This document shows, piece by piece, positions 34,378 through 43,322 of a DNA stretch of 64,000 nt. Origin of the DNA: Pseudomonadales bacterium (GTDB lineage Bacteria; Pseudomonadota; Gammaproteobacteria; Pseudomonadales; Azotimanducaceae); NCBI GenBank assembly GCA_017642855.1, contig JAEPOO010000002.1:457545-521544 (forward strand), written 5' to 3'. Each line of letters opens with the position of its first letter. Positions within the stretch are counted from its first letter, which is position 1. The translations under genes and the position numbers were made by a program. The notes beneath the pieces were generated by a model. That model was not told the origin of the DNA and made no database searches. It saw nothing but the letters and a program-made list of their open reading frames with translations.

Positions 34378-35643
34378 TTATTTGGTGCGTCGTGCAATGT
34401 CGGTCTCAACGAGCCAGAGTCGATCCTGGCCCCAGCAGCTGAAGGCAGGTTGATCCCCGCCGGTAACACGAAAACTGGGGACACCCCACAAACCCAGTGA
34501 CAACATGTCAGCCACATTGTCTTCAAGAAGCTGGGTCCAATCTGGATTGTCCATGCTGGCTTTTGCCGCACTCCAGTTGCAGCCGACGGCCTCAACGACC
34601 TGCCGCAGGCCTGGCTCCTCGGTAATGTCCACACCTTTGGTCCAGGCCGATCGCAGATATTCGCCGCAGTAATCTTCAGCCTTGTTCTGTTCGATCATAT
34701 AGGGCAAGAGTGAAAAGGCCCGTTTTACCGGTTCGCCGAACGGATCGATGATGGGTCCGAATGCCTGCCCGTAATAGTCAGCTTCCCGTTTGGTATCCGT
34801 CATGATGTATATCTGTTTCGATTGTGGCGCAGGAATACCGCGCATCATCATTGGCATAACGGGTCTCAGGTCGAGCTGTACGCCAGTTCTGCGCACCATC
34901 GCCATGGTGCGGTCATAGCTGATCGCCGTGTACGGGCTGCGCAGTGATGGGAAGTACTCCAATCGAATGTCGCCCGCCGCACCGTCTACTGTTTCCGGTT
35001 CGGGTCTGGGAACGCAGATACCAGAAGTATCCCGGGAGAGCCCCATATCTTTCATTCGGTTCTCAAGGTGCACCAGACGGTCGACACCCCAGTACCATTC
35101 GCCCTCGAAGAAGAAAGTTGCGCCCAGCCAGTGGCCAAGTTTGTGCCTTAACTGGGTGCCTTCCCGCATCGCATTCGTTGATGGGCCATCGACATCCACA
35201 TTTCCGGACCAGAGCTTTTGACCCACTTCAACCGCTCGCTCTGGAAATTCACTGGTCGCAAGATAGCCCGCGAGATAGCGCTCTGCTGCAGCGACCTGAT
35301 CGGTGCTGGGTTGATCAATCTGAGTGGGCAGATTGGTGTCGTAAAAGGGTGCGATGCTTCGGGCATCGTTAAGCGCCCAGGTCGTGAAGCGATTGCTGTC
35401 GCCCTGTTCTTCGCTTGTTGGCGGACCGGCCAGGTGGTACTCGAACTTCACGGTGTATCGCTGAAAGAGGTCGAACAGTTTTTGTGCAGCGAGGTGGCTA
35501 TAGGGATCATCTACCTGGTGAAAGTAGTGGACCAAGGGTGCGCCGCGTCTTTTGAGACGTCCTCCCAGGTGTTTGAGAGCACGACGCTGGTCGCTGATCA
35601 GGGCGCCCATAACAAGGCGCTTCATGAGTATCTTTGGCTTCAT
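34378..35643 (-). CDS. Tandem DsbA-fold protein (HCCA-isomerase-like)
   Basis: A 421-residue protein with two DsbA/thioredoxin-like domains in tandem. The first (residues about 35-200) has LVHYFHQVDDPYSHLAAQKL and an SNR-containing loop; the second (about 225-415) has RLEYFPSLRSPYTAISYDR and ends with LWGVPSFRVTGGDQPAFSCWGQDRL, the usual end of 2-hydroxychromene-2-carboxylate isomerases. Neither domain has a C-x-x-C at the expected place; both have S-P-Y or D-P-Y, as in the glutathione-using isomerases. No signal peptide. A doubled version is uncommon. It follows the small 67-residue gene after two bases. Confidence 0.82.
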   Translation of the reverse strand: MKPKILMKRLVMGALISDQRRALKHLGGRLKRRGAPLVHYFHQVDDPYSHLAAQKLFDLFQRYTVKFEYHLAGPPTSEEQGDSNRFTTWALNDARSIAPFYDTNLPTQIDQPSTDQVAAAERYLAGYLATSEFPERAVEVGQKLWSGNVDVDGPSTNAMREGTQLRHKLGHWLGATFFFEGEWYWGVDRLVHLENRMKDMGLSRDTSGICVPRPEPETVDGAAGDIRLEYFPSLRSPYTAISYDRTMAMVRRTGVQLDLRPVMPMMMRGIPAPQSKQIYIMTDTKREADYYGQAFGPIIDPFGEPVKRAFSLLPYMIEQNKAEDYCGEYLRSAWTKGVDITEEPGLRQVVEAVGCNWSAAKASMDNPDWTQLLEDNVADMLSLGLWGVPSFRVTGGDQPAFSCWGQDRLWLVETDIARRTK

Positions 35644-35645
35644 GG

Positions 35646-35849
35646 TTAGGGTTCGTTATCGTGTTTGTCGTTACCAGTGAGTCGGGCCATGCGGTGTTGC
35701 CGTTCGTTTTCTGACGCGCGCTCGCTGAACATAAGAAACTTTTTCGTCAGGTTACCTCTGAGTTGTGCCGCCTGGCGACCCTGATGCCAGATCGTCACAA
35801 GACCGTTCTTGGCTTCCTGGAATGTAAAACCTTCAGGCGTGTTCTTCAC
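35646..35849 (-). CDS. Small conserved-looking cytoplasmic protein
   Basis: A 67-residue protein of unknown function. GTG 35849 is chosen because GGAG lies seven bases before it; an earlier in-frame start would lack a site. The sequence contains GFTFQEAKNGLVTIWHQGRQAAQLRGNLTKKFL, then a basic helical end (ENERQHRMARLTGNDK). It overlaps the DUF2238 gene by 17 bases and is followed two bases later by the tandem DsbA gene, so it sits inside an operon, which supports it being real. Confidence 0.65.
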   Translation of the reverse strand: MKNTPEGFTFQEAKNGLVTIWHQGRQAAQLRGNLTKKFLMFSERASENERQHRMARLTGNDKHDNEP

Positions 35850-36345
35850 CTGTGATCTCCTGATCTTGTCGCCTGGAAAACACCAGCAGTGCACTCATGG
35901 CGCCAATCAAAGCAGACATCAAGTCTGACTGGGTGTCCCATTCGTCACCTTGAGTGTCGAGAAACGCTTCCCCACCTTGGCCAGTGCGTTTTGCCACCCA
36001 CCATTCGAACAGTTCATAGAATCCACCGAATCCCTGCGCCGGTTGGCCTACCGTGTCGTGGTTGTTTCGCTCCATACCGAACAGACCCTCCAAGAAAGGC
36101 ACCTCTGCATAGGTATAGTGCCCGCCGATCATCAGGGTGACACAGTGAACAAGAATCAGGACGCAGGCGAGCTGTGTGAGCCGGAATTTTTCCCAGGTGA
36201 TTGCCAGAAGAATCAAAGCGATAACCGCAGGTAGCGTTTCAAGAAACCAGGTAAAGCCGTCTTTGGGATCGATGGCAGATCCGATGAAGGTGGCTACAAC
36301 GATGACCAGCCAGAGCAGTGATTGTTTTGAGAGTTTATTCAGCAT
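35833..36345 (-). CDS. DUF2238 (YjdF-like) membrane protein, internally shortened
   Basis: A 170-residue inner-membrane protein of the YjdF/DUF2238 family. The signatures are GGHYTYAEVPF near residue 75, then FYELFEWWVAKRTGQGGEAFLDTQGDEWDTQSDL. In relatives I recall of about 200 residues, some 35 residues including a membrane helix lie between the DRVGHFAQG part and FYELIEWW; here VGQPAQGFGGFYELFEWW joins them directly, without loss of frame. Start ATG 36345 is taken because it matches the family; an in-frame GTG at 36393 is possible. Function of the family unknown. Confidence 0.75.
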   Translation of the reverse strand: MLNKLSKQSLLWLVIVVATFIGSAIDPKDGFTWFLETLPAVIALILLAITWEKFRLTQLACVLILVHCVTLMIGGHYTYAEVPFLEGLFGMERNNHDTVGQPAQGFGGFYELFEWWVAKRTGQGGEAFLDTQGDEWDTQSDLMSALIGAMSALLVFSRRQDQEITGEEHA

Positions 36346-36402
36346 TGCGAAAAGCTGCTTTGTCGACTTGCAGCGTTTCAGCGACATTATCACAATGTAG
36401 AT

Positions 36403-36660
36403 ATGGAATCAGAGCGCAGAATTAGCAGCGGAGTAAATAGCTGGATATTGTCAGTACTCATGCTGATCACTGGCTGCGTTTCCGATCGCGTTGCGGAACC
36501 TGACGACCTCACCAAGTTTTGTGTCGAAGAGAAACAACTTGGTTCTCATATCAAGAAGGTGCGATGTCGAACCCAAGCAGAGATTGAGCGAGAAAATCGT
36601 GCAGCAAGACGAGTGTTGCAGGAAACGATCAGTCCAACCGGTCAAAATACTGAACGTTAA
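36403..36660 (+). CDS. Small lipoprotein
   Basis: An 85-residue protein with a lipoprotein signal, WILSVLMLITGC, lipobox ITGC at residues 22-25. The mature part has two cysteines (TKFCVEEKQ and KVRCRTQAE) that could form a disulfide, and a charged helical end (EIERENRAARRVLQET). It is not a known family to me. It is followed by a strong terminator at 36669, which supports a real, separately ended transcript. Divergent from the DUF2238 gene. Confidence 0.65.
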   Translation: MESERRISSGVNSWILSVLMLITGCVSDRVAEPDDLTKFCVEEKQLGSHIKKVRCRTQAEIERENRAARRVLQETISPTGQNTER

Positions 36661-36664
36661 AACA

Positions 36665-36700
36665 AAAAAGCCGCACCTCTTTCGAGATGCGGCTCTTTTA
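36665..36700. terminator. Bidirectional rho-independent terminator
   Basis: The arms AGCCGCA (36669-36675) and TGCGGCT (36688-36694) enclose an inner CTC/GAG pair and a TTTC loop, with one mismatch. On the plus strand four T follow; on the minus strand six T follow. It serves the small lipoprotein gene and, more strongly, the TonB-dependent receptor gene, which converge here. Confidence 0.9.
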
Positions 36701-36714
36701 ACAAACAGCGAAAC

Positions 36715-39588
36715 TTACATGCTGTAGGTTACGCCAACCTTGATCATTCTTCCGAATGGATTGTGGTTGTATGGATCGTAGTTCAGATCGTTTGCAACCT
36801 GAGGTGGATCCTCATCCGTGAAATTGAAGATAGATGCAGAAAACGTGAAATTGTCTAGCATCGTGTTGATGTAGGTAATGTCATGTGTCGTGTGATCATC
36901 GATATCGTCCAGTGCAGGCACGGGACTGTTGAGGTCTTCCATACCGTCGACAAAGCGAGCGGCGTATGTCAGACGATGATCTTCATTACCCCACTTGACG
37001 AGGAAGTTGGCTTTCAGTTCAGGCTTCGGCTGGAAAGGTGTGCCTTCATTGAGACGACCAACGAAGTCCCCACCCGCGGCCAGTGTTAAGCCTTCGAGTG
37101 AAAGGAAATCATCAGATTCGTATTCCAGCGCGTAACTACCTTCGATGCCAACGGTCAAATCCCCGCCACCGACGTCAGACCAGATATAGTTGGCAACAAA
37201 GTCGATGCCGGAGGTTGTAATGTCTGAGCCATTGATAACGTAACGACGGATTCGTTGCACACCGCCGACAGAGGTACCTGTTGGCGTCAGTCGCCCCCTC
37301 AGGATATCGCAGGTTGCTGAACCAACGCCGCTTCCGCCGTCAGCGCAATCGTTCGCGCCGTAGGCACCAACAATCGCGTTTGCGCCTTCCAGCTGCAGAG
37401 GGTCTTCAAAATCAAATGACCAGTAGTCCAGAGATCCGTAGAACGAATCATTTTGATAAACGACACCAAAATTCAGTGCCAACGCAGATTCAGGCTCTAG
37501 GTCGGGGTTGCCGACCGTGTCGGCGGCTTTAAAGGCCAGTGCCGGCCCGACGAAAAGTAACGCTGTACTGGTGCCCGACAGGAAGCTGCTGGGAGGACCC
37601 CGGAAGGTTGTTGAGGCAGAACCTCGAAAATTCAGGTTATCCGTGGCGCGCCAGTTAAAGGCAACCTTAGGGTCGATCGTGTCACCACCGTCGCTAGATC
37701 CATAGTCCTCGTATCGAATCGCGAGCTGTAGATCAAAAGTTTCGCTAAGCGGTAGGGCCAATTCGCCGAAAACGCCGTAAACGTCGCGATCTGTGCTCTC
37801 TTCGTCAGTTGCCGCAAGAAACGCCAACTGTCCAGCACCACCTTCGCCGCAGTCCAGCGTCGTCGTGTGACCAAGCGTGATTGATGCAGGGTTGTTGAAA
37901 GGGCATGGGTTGATCGCTCGGTTTGCGACATCTTCGACGGTGAAATCGAATTGATCATCCCGGTACTGCAAACCTGCCGCCCAGCTGACGTTGCCGCCGC
38001 TAAGCTGCCAGTCCGTGTCGCCTGAGAAGATCGCTTCAAACACCAGCGTTTCGTTTTCGGAAACGGAGCCCGTGTCAGCGGTTAACCAGTTGATCAACTC
38101 ATCTGAGTTAGCCACCGCCGGGTTGTACTGTGGGTTATTCAGGCCGGTAACGGCAGATACGGCAATGGCGTTCGAGAAAGGGTTGTAGTATTCACAAGGT
38201 CCAACGCCCGGTGTGCCAGTAGCGGGATCACAACCTGCGCCGCCTAGACCGTCAAAAGCGAATGCCATTCGCTCGATGAACATGTCACTGCCCGCAATGT
38301 CGCGCTCTCGATTGGACCATGAGATGCTGGTATCGAAAGAAATGCCATTTTCGAATTCACCCGTCAGGCCGAATGAAAGACGTTGCGTTTCTGTTTTACG
38401 GTAAGCAGATTCAGGTTCCCCGTTTCTGCCGGCAACACCTAGCATTCGTGACCAGCTAATGGCGCCTTGTGCTTCCGGTGGAATGCCTGCAACGGTGTTA
38501 AACAGCCCTGGATTTTGCGCCTTCAGGTCAATCAGACCAGGATGCGTTGCAGGAACATAGCGATCGGGTCCAAGCAGCGCCTGAGGTGGGTAGGACGGTG
38601 ATGTATCCCAGTCGGAGATGTCCATGTCATGCCAAAGGGCTTCGGCATGAAAAGTCATTCGATCGTTGATGTCGACATTAAGTTCACCAAATACCTTCAT
38701 CGTCTCCTGATCTTCGATCAGGTTGTCGAAGAAGGTGTACTGGAATCGGCAGAAGCCGCCAGTAGGATCGCCGCCAAGCGCCGTACAGTTCGGGTCCGGT
38801 GTAAAGCCGCCTAGAAGCGCCGCGCCGTTGCTTACTGCGGGTAAAAACGTACCAGGGTTACCGATGCTGCTCCAACCGCCAGGGCCGGGGTTCTCGGCAA
38901 ATGGCCGCAGTGCCCAGTCTCGATCTCTAATTTGCAGCTCTGATCTTTCTTCGTACTCGGCCGACAGGGTAAATCTAACGTCGTCAGATCCACCCCCGTA
39001 AATGAAGGCAAAAGTGGAGTCGCCATCTGAATCTTCGATGTCCTGATAAGAAGCGCGTGCTTCGAATCCTTCGAAGTCTCCTCTGGTGATGAAGTTAACA
39101 ACACCGCCAATGGCATCCGATCCATAAAGTGCGGCGGCGCCATCTTTTAAGACCTCGACACGACTAATAGCAATGCTCGGCACCGCCGATATGTCGACAC
39201 CAATGGTTTCCGTCGCAACGTGACGCTTGCTGTTGATCAGTACGAGTGTTCGGGCAGGGCCTAGGCCTCTCAGGTTGATCGCGGTAACGCCCTCGTTGGC
39301 CTGACCACCTCGAGTATCGAATTGGTTGGTTTCTCCAAGGTTCCCGGAAGTCACGCCCAGGTTTCGTACCATTTCGATCAGGGAAGGATCACCGACATCC
39401 TTCAGATCCTCTCGACTCAGCACGTCCACCGGCAAGGCGGCATCCTCAGGTGTGCCCTTAATGAAAGAGCCGGTTACCACAACTTCTTCAATGGTTTCTT
39501 CGGCCATCGTGGTACTACTTAGTAGTAGTGTCGACAGCATGAAAGTTAGGGCCAGCGAGAGTCGCTCGATCCCTCTACGATTAGTCAT
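36715..39588 (-). CDS. TonB-dependent outer-membrane receptor
   Basis: A 957-residue receptor. From ATG 39588, with GAGGGG upstream, a signal peptide is followed by a TonB box-like EEVVVTGSFIKG and the plug (VDVLSREDLKDVGDPSLIEMVRNLGVT, INLRGLGPARTLVLINSKRH, VEVLKDGAAALYGSDAIGGVVNFIT). The rest is a beta-barrel with many extracellular loops (FRGPPSSFLSG, LNFRGSASTTFR), ending GRMIKVGVTYSM. The type is that of large receptors in Alteromonadales-like and marine gammaproteobacteria that take up oligosaccharides or other bulky nutrients; the ligand is unknown. A terminator follows its stop, so it is monocistronic. Confidence 0.95.
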   Translation of the reverse strand: MTNRRGIERLSLALTFMLSTLLLSSTTMAEETIEEVVVTGSFIKGTPEDAALPVDVLSREDLKDVGDPSLIEMVRNLGVTSGNLGETNQFDTRGGQANEGVTAINLRGLGPARTLVLINSKRHVATETIGVDISAVPSIAISRVEVLKDGAAALYGSDAIGGVVNFITRGDFEGFEARASYQDIEDSDGDSTFAFIYGGGSDDVRFTLSAEYEERSELQIRDRDWALRPFAENPGPGGWSSIGNPGTFLPAVSNGAALLGGFTPDPNCTALGGDPTGGFCRFQYTFFDNLIEDQETMKVFGELNVDINDRMTFHAEALWHDMDISDWDTSPSYPPQALLGPDRYVPATHPGLIDLKAQNPGLFNTVAGIPPEAQGAISWSRMLGVAGRNGEPESAYRKTETQRLSFGLTGEFENGISFDTSISWSNRERDIAGSDMFIERMAFAFDGLGGAGCDPATGTPGVGPCEYYNPFSNAIAVSAVTGLNNPQYNPAVANSDELINWLTADTGSVSENETLVFEAIFSGDTDWQLSGGNVSWAAGLQYRDDQFDFTVEDVANRAINPCPFNNPASITLGHTTTLDCGEGGAGQLAFLAATDEESTDRDVYGVFGELALPLSETFDLQLAIRYEDYGSSDGGDTIDPKVAFNWRATDNLNFRGSASTTFRGPPSSFLSGTSTALLFVGPALAFKAADTVGNPDLEPESALALNFGVVYQNDSFYGSLDYWSFDFEDPLQLEGANAIVGAYGANDCADGGSGVGSATCDILRGRLTPTGTSVGGVQRIRRYVINGSDITTSGIDFVANYIWSDVGGGDLTVGIEGSYALEYESDDFLSLEGLTLAAGGDFVGRLNEGTPFQPKPELKANFLVKWGNEDHRLTYAARFVDGMEDLNSPVPALDDIDDHTTHDITYINTMLDNFTFSASIFNFTDEDPPQVANDLNYDPYNHNPFGRMIKVGVTYSM

Positions 39589-40036
39589 TTTGTTCCCCCT
39601 CTTGACGTTGTAGAAAAAGTGCCGCAGCGAAAGAAGATTCAAACCTATTGCCTGGCTGTCTCCTGTTCGGCGACGCTCCTAGCGTACAACAGGATCTGGA
39701 TAACAACTAGTCTTTGTGGTGCGCTGCAGCATGGGTGTGTTTTGTGCGAAACCTCACCATTACCATTGAGCATGCCGCGAGGTATCGAAGTGAACCATGG
39801 ATCTGTTCTTCATGAGTGGGGCGACATCAATCTTGTTTAAGCGGATCGGACAGGCGACCGTGTCATAGAGCAAAGCTGCCACCTAAGTGCACGGTCCCTG
39901 TTGCGAAGTTCCTTTCCGGGAAGGCCCCCGGTTTAGGTCGTGCTCACATGGTTATGTCGCGCGCGTCGAAAAGCGTTGAAGCCAATCAAAAGTCTTTCTC
40001 CAACGGTTAAAGATGAGTGTGGCAAGATCGTAGTAA
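39589..40036. other. 448-bp gene-free region upstream of the TonB receptor gene
   Basis: No credible gene on either strand. It must hold the promoter of the receptor gene, but I see no clear -35/-10 pair. The part nearest the gene contains a nested hairpin listed separately. The rest has no repeats or RNA signature that I recognise. The far end borders the stop of the S41 protease gene, which is transcribed towards it, without a clear terminator. Confidence 0.5.
39661..39694 (-). promoter_or_regulatory. Nested hairpin in the leader of the TonB receptor gene
   Basis: Outer arms TCCTGTT (39661-39667) and AACAGGA (39688-39694) enclose inner arms ACGCT (39673-39677) and AGCGT (39681-39685) with a three-base loop. 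The structure lies 73-106 bases before the receptor start, so it may be in the transcript leader. It could be an RNA control element or a dimeric regulator site. No known riboswitch motif was recognised. Confidence 0.4.
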
Positions 40037-41680
40037 CTACCAACCCATGATCCGATTGTTCAACCACTCGTTTTTCGCTTTACTCAGAGCAAGCCCCGCT
40101 CTTTGCTTGCCTCGTGCTGCATTCTGCGAGCCGCTGACGACTGTCGGACAGGTGCCATCCGCACGATACTGCAGAGCGGCCTGTAGTCGTCCTTCTTCCG
40201 GATCACCCAACTGCTTAGTGAAGTCGTCGGACACCAGACAACCCGTGACTGGCGTGCCCGCGACGGTTGGGGTGTTCTCCGGTGAGAAGCCATCGCTATA
40301 GTCTCCGAAGCCTTTTTGGTTGACGCCTCGGAACTGAATTGAAAAGTAGGTTGTGCCGCAGTTGTCAAACGGATAGAAACCGTAAGGTTTGCCGCAAGTG
40401 GTATCGCCAATCATGACAACCTCGACATCAATACCGCGCATGCTGTTGATGATAGATTCACTGGCGCTGCAGGTTCCTGGACCACTTAGAATAAACACGC
40501 GGTTGAGACCAAGTGTCGGCAAGGATTGGCCTGGCGTGACGGTTGAATCCAGACCCTGTGCAGTGGTGTAGAACTCTTCAGGTGTCAGTGGTCGGCCCGT
40601 GACAGGATCAAAGTTTGGGTTCTTGTCATTGAATTCCAGTGCCTCGAACACCTGACCAGCAGCGTTATCGCCAGCAATCATGTAACCCAACTCATTGGCG
40701 ATCGCGAGAAATCCGCCACCGTTATACCGCAGGTCCAACACGAGGTCGGTGACGTTGGCCGCCTGCAGTTGGGTGATGGCATCGATCAGTTGACCTTCTG
40801 CCGTTCGAATGTGATCGTTGAAGGTCAAGTAGCCTACGAGCCCCGTGTCTGTTTCGAGCGTTGACACGTTCTGTACCGGCGTCGATGTGATCTGGCCAGA
40901 GGTTATGGTGACAGTTCGTGTTTGCGTTGCATCAACATCACGTACCACAAACGTGTGTGTTTCATTGTCACCAGGGAAGAGCCCGCCATTCAGCGTTGCC
41001 ACATCGTTCCCGGCGACAACGTCCACACCATCGATCTCGAGGATTTCCGTGCCGCGGAGCAAGGCAACCTCGGGTGCCGTCGCCGGGGTGTTGGGTTCCG
41101 TGTAAGCCACGACGACCTGTCTGGGTGGCGTACCTTGAAGAATGGCAAAGGTGGCGCCATAACCGCCGCTGATACCTCCGGAAGATTGTGCCTCCCACTC
41201 GTCCGTCGGAATCGTAAAGTGGAATTTGTCTTTTGGTGCGCCTGACGGTGTGACATCGAATGTCTGCATCTGATCGAAGTATTCGGGTGTTGCCAGGCTT
41301 GCTGGATCGACGTCGGTGATTTCGTCATACCAGAGATAGAGTTCATTGCTCCAGGAACGCAGCCAGTTGTTCTCATCTTCCGTGGTGCCCTGGACATCCG
41401 GGAATGGTTGTCCCCGCGTATCAACACCGGATCTGGGGTCTTGACACATCTGGGCAAAATCCTGGGAAGGATCGAATGTGCCGGTCGCGAAGCCACTGGA
41501 CGGTGGCTCTGGCTCTGGCTCTGGCTCTGGTTCTGGTTCCGGCGCCGGCTCTGGAGGCGGCGTGCTTGAGACCGGTTGTGGTGGAGGGCTGCTGCCGCCA
41601 CCTCCGCCGCCGCAGGCGGTAAGAAAAGCGATAGAGAGAAAGATAAGTAGCTGGCGCTGCAAAACGACGTTCCTTGGCAA
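40037..41680 (-). CDS. S41 (C-terminal processing peptidase) lipoprotein
   Basis: A 547-residue lipoprotein protease-like protein. The lipobox LTAC is at residues 20-23, followed by a run of glycine and serine, then a Pro-Glu repeat linker (about residues 36-60). A PDZ-like region follows (LLRGTEILEIDGVDVV) and then the tail-specific protease domain: LVLDLRYNGGGFLAIANELGYMI, and FILSGPGTCSASESIINSMRG with the nucleophilic Ser and GDTTCGKPYGFYPFDNC. The start is TTG 41680 with AGGA seven bases upstream. It likely acts on outer-membrane or periplasmic proteins, or is a carboxy-terminal protease with its own ligand. Confidence 0.88.
   Translation of the reverse strand: MPRNVVLQRQLLIFLSIAFLTACGGGGGGSSPPPQPVSSTPPPEPAPEPEPEPEPEPEPPSSGFATGTFDPSQDFAQMCQDPRSGVDTRGQPFPDVQGTTEDENNWLRSWSNELYLWYDEITDVDPASLATPEYFDQMQTFDVTPSGAPKDKFHFTIPTDEWEAQSSGGISGGYGATFAILQGTPPRQVVVAYTEPNTPATAPEVALLRGTEILEIDGVDVVAGNDVATLNGGLFPGDNETHTFVVRDVDATQTRTVTITSGQITSTPVQNVSTLETDTGLVGYLTFNDHIRTAEGQLIDAITQLQAANVTDLVLDLRYNGGGFLAIANELGYMIAGDNAAGQVFEALEFNDKNPNFDPVTGRPLTPEEFYTTAQGLDSTVTPGQSLPTLGLNRVFILSGPGTCSASESIINSMRGIDVEVVMIGDTTCGKPYGFYPFDNCGTTYFSIQFRGVNQKGFGDYSDGFSPENTPTVAGTPVTGCLVSDDFTKQLGDPEEGRLQAALQYRADGTCPTVVSGSQNAARGKQRAGLALSKAKNEWLNNRIMGW
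41505..41552 (+). repeat. Hexanucleotide repeat encoding a Pro-Glu linker
   Basis: Eight hexamers in a row, four exact GGCTCT followed by GGTTCT, GGTTCC, GGCGCC and GGCTCT. On the coding strand they give alternating proline and glutamate or alanine in the S41 lipoprotein linker. Length changes would keep the frame. Confidence 0.85.
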
Positions 41681-41754
41681 TTTGATATCCTAATTCTAGA
41701 CCCGTGCTTTCAGGGTTTGTTTCAAAAATCCGACTAACTGTTCACTCAGTGGGC

Positions 41755-42498
41755 TTAATCGACCGCTGCAACCTGACCGCCGTCAACAGCAATGTGTTCG
41801 GCGTTAATCCAGAGCCCCGCGGGGCTGGCAACAAAAGTGATTGCACGCGCCAATTCATCCGCCGTACCCAGGCGACCCAAGGGAATGGTTTTTTCAACAG
41901 CCGCGTAGAATGGGGGGCTCTCTTTTTTCCTCTTGTCCCAGGCGCCTCCCTCGAACCAGACAGCGCCCGGGGAAATTACATTCGCGCGGATACCATCTTT
42001 GCCATAATGCTGGGCAAGGTCATTGGCATAAACCCGCATGGCGCCCTTGGCGGCACCATAAGAACTTGGTGGGCGACCGAAATGAAACTTGCTGGCCATG
42101 GACCCGATGAAGGTGATGCTCGCAGCTTCGCTGGCTTTGAGTGCACCCAGGCACTCCTCTACCAGGCGAACGCCGGCCATCATGTCGACCTGGAAGGTGC
42201 GCATCCAGCCTTCTTCATCACCGGTCATATCGAAACCGCTGGCGTTGTGAATCAGAATGTCGACGCCATTGAGTTCTGCCAGCGCGGAGCGAGCGAATTC
42301 GCGGGTCGCGTCTTCGCTTTCGAGATCAGCCTGAAAGCCGATGGCGGTACCGCCACCGGCAGCATTGATCTGGTCTGTCGCATTTTTGATGTCTGATGGC
42401 GTGCGTCCGCAGAATGCAATGTCGCAGCCCTCAGAAGCCAACAGGGCACCGGTATGTAAACCAATGCCTCTGCTGCCACCGGTAATGATGGCTTTCAT
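41755..42498 (-). CDS. Short-chain dehydrogenase/reductase (SDR)
   Basis: A 247-residue classical SDR. The cofactor motif is ITGGSRGIGLHTG near residue 6, the HNASGFD strand is near residue 90 and the catalytic Tyr-x-x-x-Lys is SSYGAAKGA with Ser in FIGSMASK. The end is WINAEHIAVDGGQVA. ATG 42498 is chosen because it fits the family; the same frame stays open to 42606 but that part would overlap the lipoprotein gene. It is 34 bases after the DUF3313 gene and may share its transcript. The substrate is unknown. Confidence 0.9.
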   Translation of the reverse strand: MKAIITGGSRGIGLHTGALLASEGCDIAFCGRTPSDIKNATDQINAAGGGTAIGFQADLESEDATREFARSALAELNGVDILIHNASGFDMTGDEEGWMRTFQVDMMAGVRLVEECLGALKASEAASITFIGSMASKFHFGRPPSSYGAAKGAMRVYANDLAQHYGKDGIRANVISPGAVWFEGGAWDKRKKESPPFYAAVEKTIPLGRLGTADELARAITFVASPAGLWINAEHIAVDGGQVAAVD

Positions 42499-42532
42499 CT
42501 TGTTAAGTCCCAGATCCATGTTTGGCTGGCTC

Positions 42533-43228
42533 TTATTCCTCAATGTCTCCGGGAATGGCACAAACGTAGCAGCCCAGCTCGTGCAACTCATCAAGCGAAC
42601 GCACAAGCCTTGATGCCCACATCCTGGCGTACCGTTGCACCTCCATCTTGTTGGTCACCGGATTGCTTTCTCGCACAACAACGGGTTCGATGCGCTTGCT
42701 ATCGATAACACGTGCCAGAGCCTCCTCGGTGCGAGAGTCTCTGAGTTCAACAATGAGTGTTGCCGAGCCGAGATCTGCGAGATAGGTACTGCTCCTTGCC
42801 GAGACCAGCGGTTCGGGGACTTTTGACGACACGTTCATCAGTCCAACAATCACATCTAGCACGCCTGGACCTGGCTCGGTGGTAAATTCGTAGTGCTGAA
42901 TGTTCTGCAGCTCTTTCTCAAAAACTTCGCGGACGGCGGATTGTAGACTTGCCTTCTGCTGTTCGCTGAGCGGGAAAGAATCCGCGTTTCGATCGTAGCG
43001 GCTCTTGGCAGCCGGGTGGTTGTATTGAATACCAGCAGATTCCAGTAGAATCATGCTGTACTGGCTCAAATCGATATCAGGCTTGATCCAAGCCTTGTCG
43101 GAGACGGTATCGTTCACGCGGTGAAGACCATCGTAAGTGACTTCGGCTTTCGGTCCTTGCTGGACCGTGGGTGTAGAGCTGCATGATGCGAGCAAACAAA
43201 CAGCGAGCACAATGGCGATATAGCGCAT
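42533..43228 (-). CDS. DUF3313-type lipoprotein
   Basis: A 231-residue lipoprotein. The signal RYIAIVLAVCLLASC has the lipobox LASC at residues 13-16. The mature part matches the DUF3313 pattern: GLHRVNDTVSDKAWIKPDIDLSQYSMILLESAGIQY and then ATLIVELRDSRTEEALARVIDSKRIEP. GGGAGAA precedes the ATG at 43228, which is preferred over an earlier in-frame start. Such proteins are envelope components of unknown role in gammaproteobacteria. It is divergent from the MscS gene, about 95 bases apart, and upstream of the SDR. Confidence 0.85.
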   Translation of the reverse strand: MRYIAIVLAVCLLASCSSTPTVQQGPKAEVTYDGLHRVNDTVSDKAWIKPDIDLSQYSMILLESAGIQYNHPAAKSRYDRNADSFPLSEQQKASLQSAVREVFEKELQNIQHYEFTTEPGPGVLDVIVGLMNVSSKVPEPLVSARSSTYLADLGSATLIVELRDSRTEEALARVIDSKRIEPVVVRESNPVTNKMEVQRYARMWASRLVRSLDELHELGCYVCAIPGDIEE

Positions 43229-43322
43229 GGCGTTCTCCCTTTTGGGTTGCAAACCGCTAGTGTAGGCTTGAACGCATCGTTTGGACAATATAGACATAGC
43301 GCCAGTCAGGAACAATTTCGTC

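Noticed and set aside
39619-39840. A 73-codon frame in the gap before the TonB receptor gene
   Set aside because: No ribosome binding site, no recognisable pattern and an odd composition; the gap is better explained as a leader and promoter region.
41505-41552. Regular short repeats as a possible CRISPR or phase-variable tract
   Set aside because: The units are six bases inside a coding Pro-Glu linker, so they cannot be a CRISPR array and cannot shift the frame.
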